DNA from: Neobacillus mesonae
GTDB taxonomy: Bacteria > Bacillota > Bacilli > Paenibacillales > Paenibacillaceae
Reading direction: 5' to 3'
Length of the DNA stretch: 64,000 nucleotides
Assembly: GCA_023715865.1 (NCBI GenBank)
Contig: JAMBOW010000001.1
Span: 992,001 to 1,056,000 of the forward strand
Shown here: in pieces, positions 62,798 through 64,000 of the stretch
Numbering within the stretch: position 1 is the stretch's first letter
Layout of the letters: each line of letters opens with the position of its first letter
Position numbers and translations under genes: made by a program
Notes under the pieces: generated by a model
The model's database searches: none
What the model saw: the letters and a program-made list of their open reading frames with translations, nothing else
What the model was told of the DNA's origin: nothing

Positions 62798-62919
62798 TTC
62801 GTTCAGCCTCCTTTCAATATATGAAAATTATAGTCTAACAGGAAAAGGAGGTGAAGCTTCATTATGTTATATTGACAAAAAGAGCCTCGTCATTTGGGTA
62901 CAAGGGTTATCAGATGTAG

Positions 62920-64000
62920 TTACTCTACTGCTCCGCTTGATCCAATTCGAAGGTGGACCTCCACTTCAAATTGAGCATCAGATAGTTCATCGCCCCATCT
63001 ATTCTCTGCTTCTTTATAAAAAGGATACTGATACGCTCTAGAGTACAAACCGAATCCTACGGGATCTACTTTCAGCTTTTGAAATTTTTTGATTAGCTTT
63101 TCAATGCTTCTTTTCATTTCCTCACTTAGTCTATAAGCCATTTCTTCTGAATTTTCAATCAGCTCAAACTCAAGAAACTTTTCAGTAATACCGATTTTTG
63201 AATCTACTTTAACTATATATTTAAATCTGCCATTTTCATGAGAGGATTTAATCTTCGCCGATATGTTATCTGCGCTGAAACTAACTAAGTCCGTATTAAA
63301 AGGCAGCTGTTCTTTAATTCCTTCAACCGGAAATGTAAGGCTAACTCCTGGCTCGACTTCATTTTTTAAAATTTTAAGCAGGGTTGTTTCCTGATAAGTT
63401 AACGAACCTCTGTATTGTCCTTCTTGAGATAAAAGTGCGGTGCCCTTCAGCTGAATCTTTCCATTCTCAATCATAATCTCAGAGATCGATGGGGTCATAC
63501 CTCGATCATTCAATTGTCTATGCAGCTCTTGGGCTGTTGTCTTCACCGTTGTTGATCTTTTACTTCCCGAATCAATGAGTGCTCTTAAGAACACCGAAAT
63601 AGGGGGCTGATCCTTTGCTTGAAAGTGGATAACGTCCGCAACAGGACCGTTATAAGCAATAATTCGATCCGTAACCGTATTCCGTGGTTCACGAAACGTA
63701 ACATCCAGTATTTTGAACCAATTCTTATATTGCAGCAGCTGTTGACCGACTACAACGACTTGGAAGTTCCGGCCTGCAACGGAGCCTGGAAACTGAGAGT
63801 CCTGCTGATTCCTGGACTGTCTTAATCCTTCAGCTATTCCCTCCCCTTCTCGGCTCTTCTTCTGAATGTCTTTACTGAACACTGGAGCGGATATATAATA
63901 ATGCAGCTTGTCCTCGATCACATCAAGACCCATGGATAAAGGAACGGTTGCTTCATCGATGTTCGTTTTATCGTTACTGCAGCCCGTCAGCATAAAAAAC
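62920..64000 (-). CDS. Ger(x)C-family spore germination lipoprotein (5' end outside window)
   Basis: At least 359 residues; the visible frame begins FFMLTGCSNDK, which is the end of a lipoprotein signal with lipobox LTGC. The true start therefore lies beyond 64000, and the Met at 63993 is not a start. It contains TVPLSMGLDVIED, the family middle region FREPRNTVTDRIIAYNGPVA, and the C-terminal FEVEVHLRIGSSGAVE. GerC subunits bind the spore inner membrane with GerA and GerB. Partner genes may lie just past the window. Confidence 0.85.
   Translation of the reverse strand, partial: FFMLTGCSNDKTNIDEATVPLSMGLDVIEDKLHYYISAPVFSKDIQKKSREGEGIAEGLRQSRNQQDSQFPGSVAGRNFQVVVVGQQLLQYKNWFKILDVTFREPRNTVTDRIIAYNGPVADVIHFQAKDQPPISVFLRALIDSGSKRSTTVKTTAQELHRQLNDRGMTPSISEIMIENGKIQLKGTALLSQEGQYRGSLTYQETTLLKILKNEVEPGVSLTFPVEGIKEQLPFNTDLVSFSADNISAKIKSSHENGRFKYIVKVDSKIGITEKFLEFELIENSEEMAYRLSEEMKRSIEKLIKKFQKLKVDPVGFGLYSRAYQYPFYKEAENRWGDELSDAQFEVEVHLRIGSSGAVE

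Overview
The window looks like chromosomal DNA of a spore-forming Bacillales bacterium of the Paenibacillus type. The reasons are strong AGGAGG-like ribosome sites, GTG/TTG/CTG starts placed by Shine-Dalgarno spacing, two Ger(x)C spore-germinant receptor lipoproteins (the second cut by the window end), many AraC/GntR/PadR/Rrf2 regulators, a WGxxGxxG small exported protein and an NreBC-type oxygen/nitrate system. No tRNA, rRNA, CRISPR array, transposase or prophage was recognised. Genus assignment is inference from gene families, not from a marker gene.

Layout. 1-4019: nitrate transporter, an NreA-like GAF protein, response regulator NreC and sensor NreB, read leftward behind a perfect FNR/CRP-type box. 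4216-8234: a lipoprotein, an AraC regulator and a GH95 fucosidase-type hydrolase. 8545-11302: a PadR - pentapeptide-repeat - ABC exporter operon with a palindromic operator over its -35 box. 11483-16467: a GerC lipoprotein read from a CTG start, a small membrane protein, an FMO-like flavoprotein with a TetR-type dyad, and a class C beta-lactamase-fold hydrolase. 16679-21334: an OmpR-type two-component pair, a nitroreductase with a long inverted repeat in front, an Rrf2 regulator and an SDR. 21507-26941: an ECF transporter (S, fused A-A, T) with a PHP hydrolase and a divergent RpiR regulator. 27031-29131: two small conserved proteins divergent from a WYL regulator.

29305-34033 is an acid-sugar (tetronate-type) locus: FadR-type GntR regulator, LtnD-like dehydrogenase, OtnK-like kinase and GntP permease. 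Its promoter has four phased GTATAC sites and cre-like sites, but no aldolase gene is present. 34138-39766 holds an AfuABC-like ABC importer, a metallophosphoesterase and a divergent LysR. 39852-41364 is a TetR/SDR pair. 41770-48205 is a second carbohydrate region: two AraC regulators, two Gfo/Idh/MocA oxidoreductases and a GH78 rhamnosidase-like enzyme.

48535-52674 carries small or surface-related proteins: WGxxGxxG peptide, an unknown protein, a lipoprotein, a methyltransferase with a basic tail and a tandem Ig-like repeat protein. 52924-58112 contains two ABC systems: a YtrA-type regulated one and a MacB/FtsX-type one with a strong promoter. 58211-64000 contains a GNAT acetyltransferase, a tiny ORF, an EamA permease behind an attenuator-like leader, an SDR under a MerR-type promoter, its MerR regulator and the second GerC. 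The best candidates for new biology are regulatory: the EamA leader, the nitroreductase inverted repeat, the phased GTATAC array and the extended NreA-like protein. The ECF-PHP-RpiR and ABC-phosphoesterase clusters have no assigned substrate.
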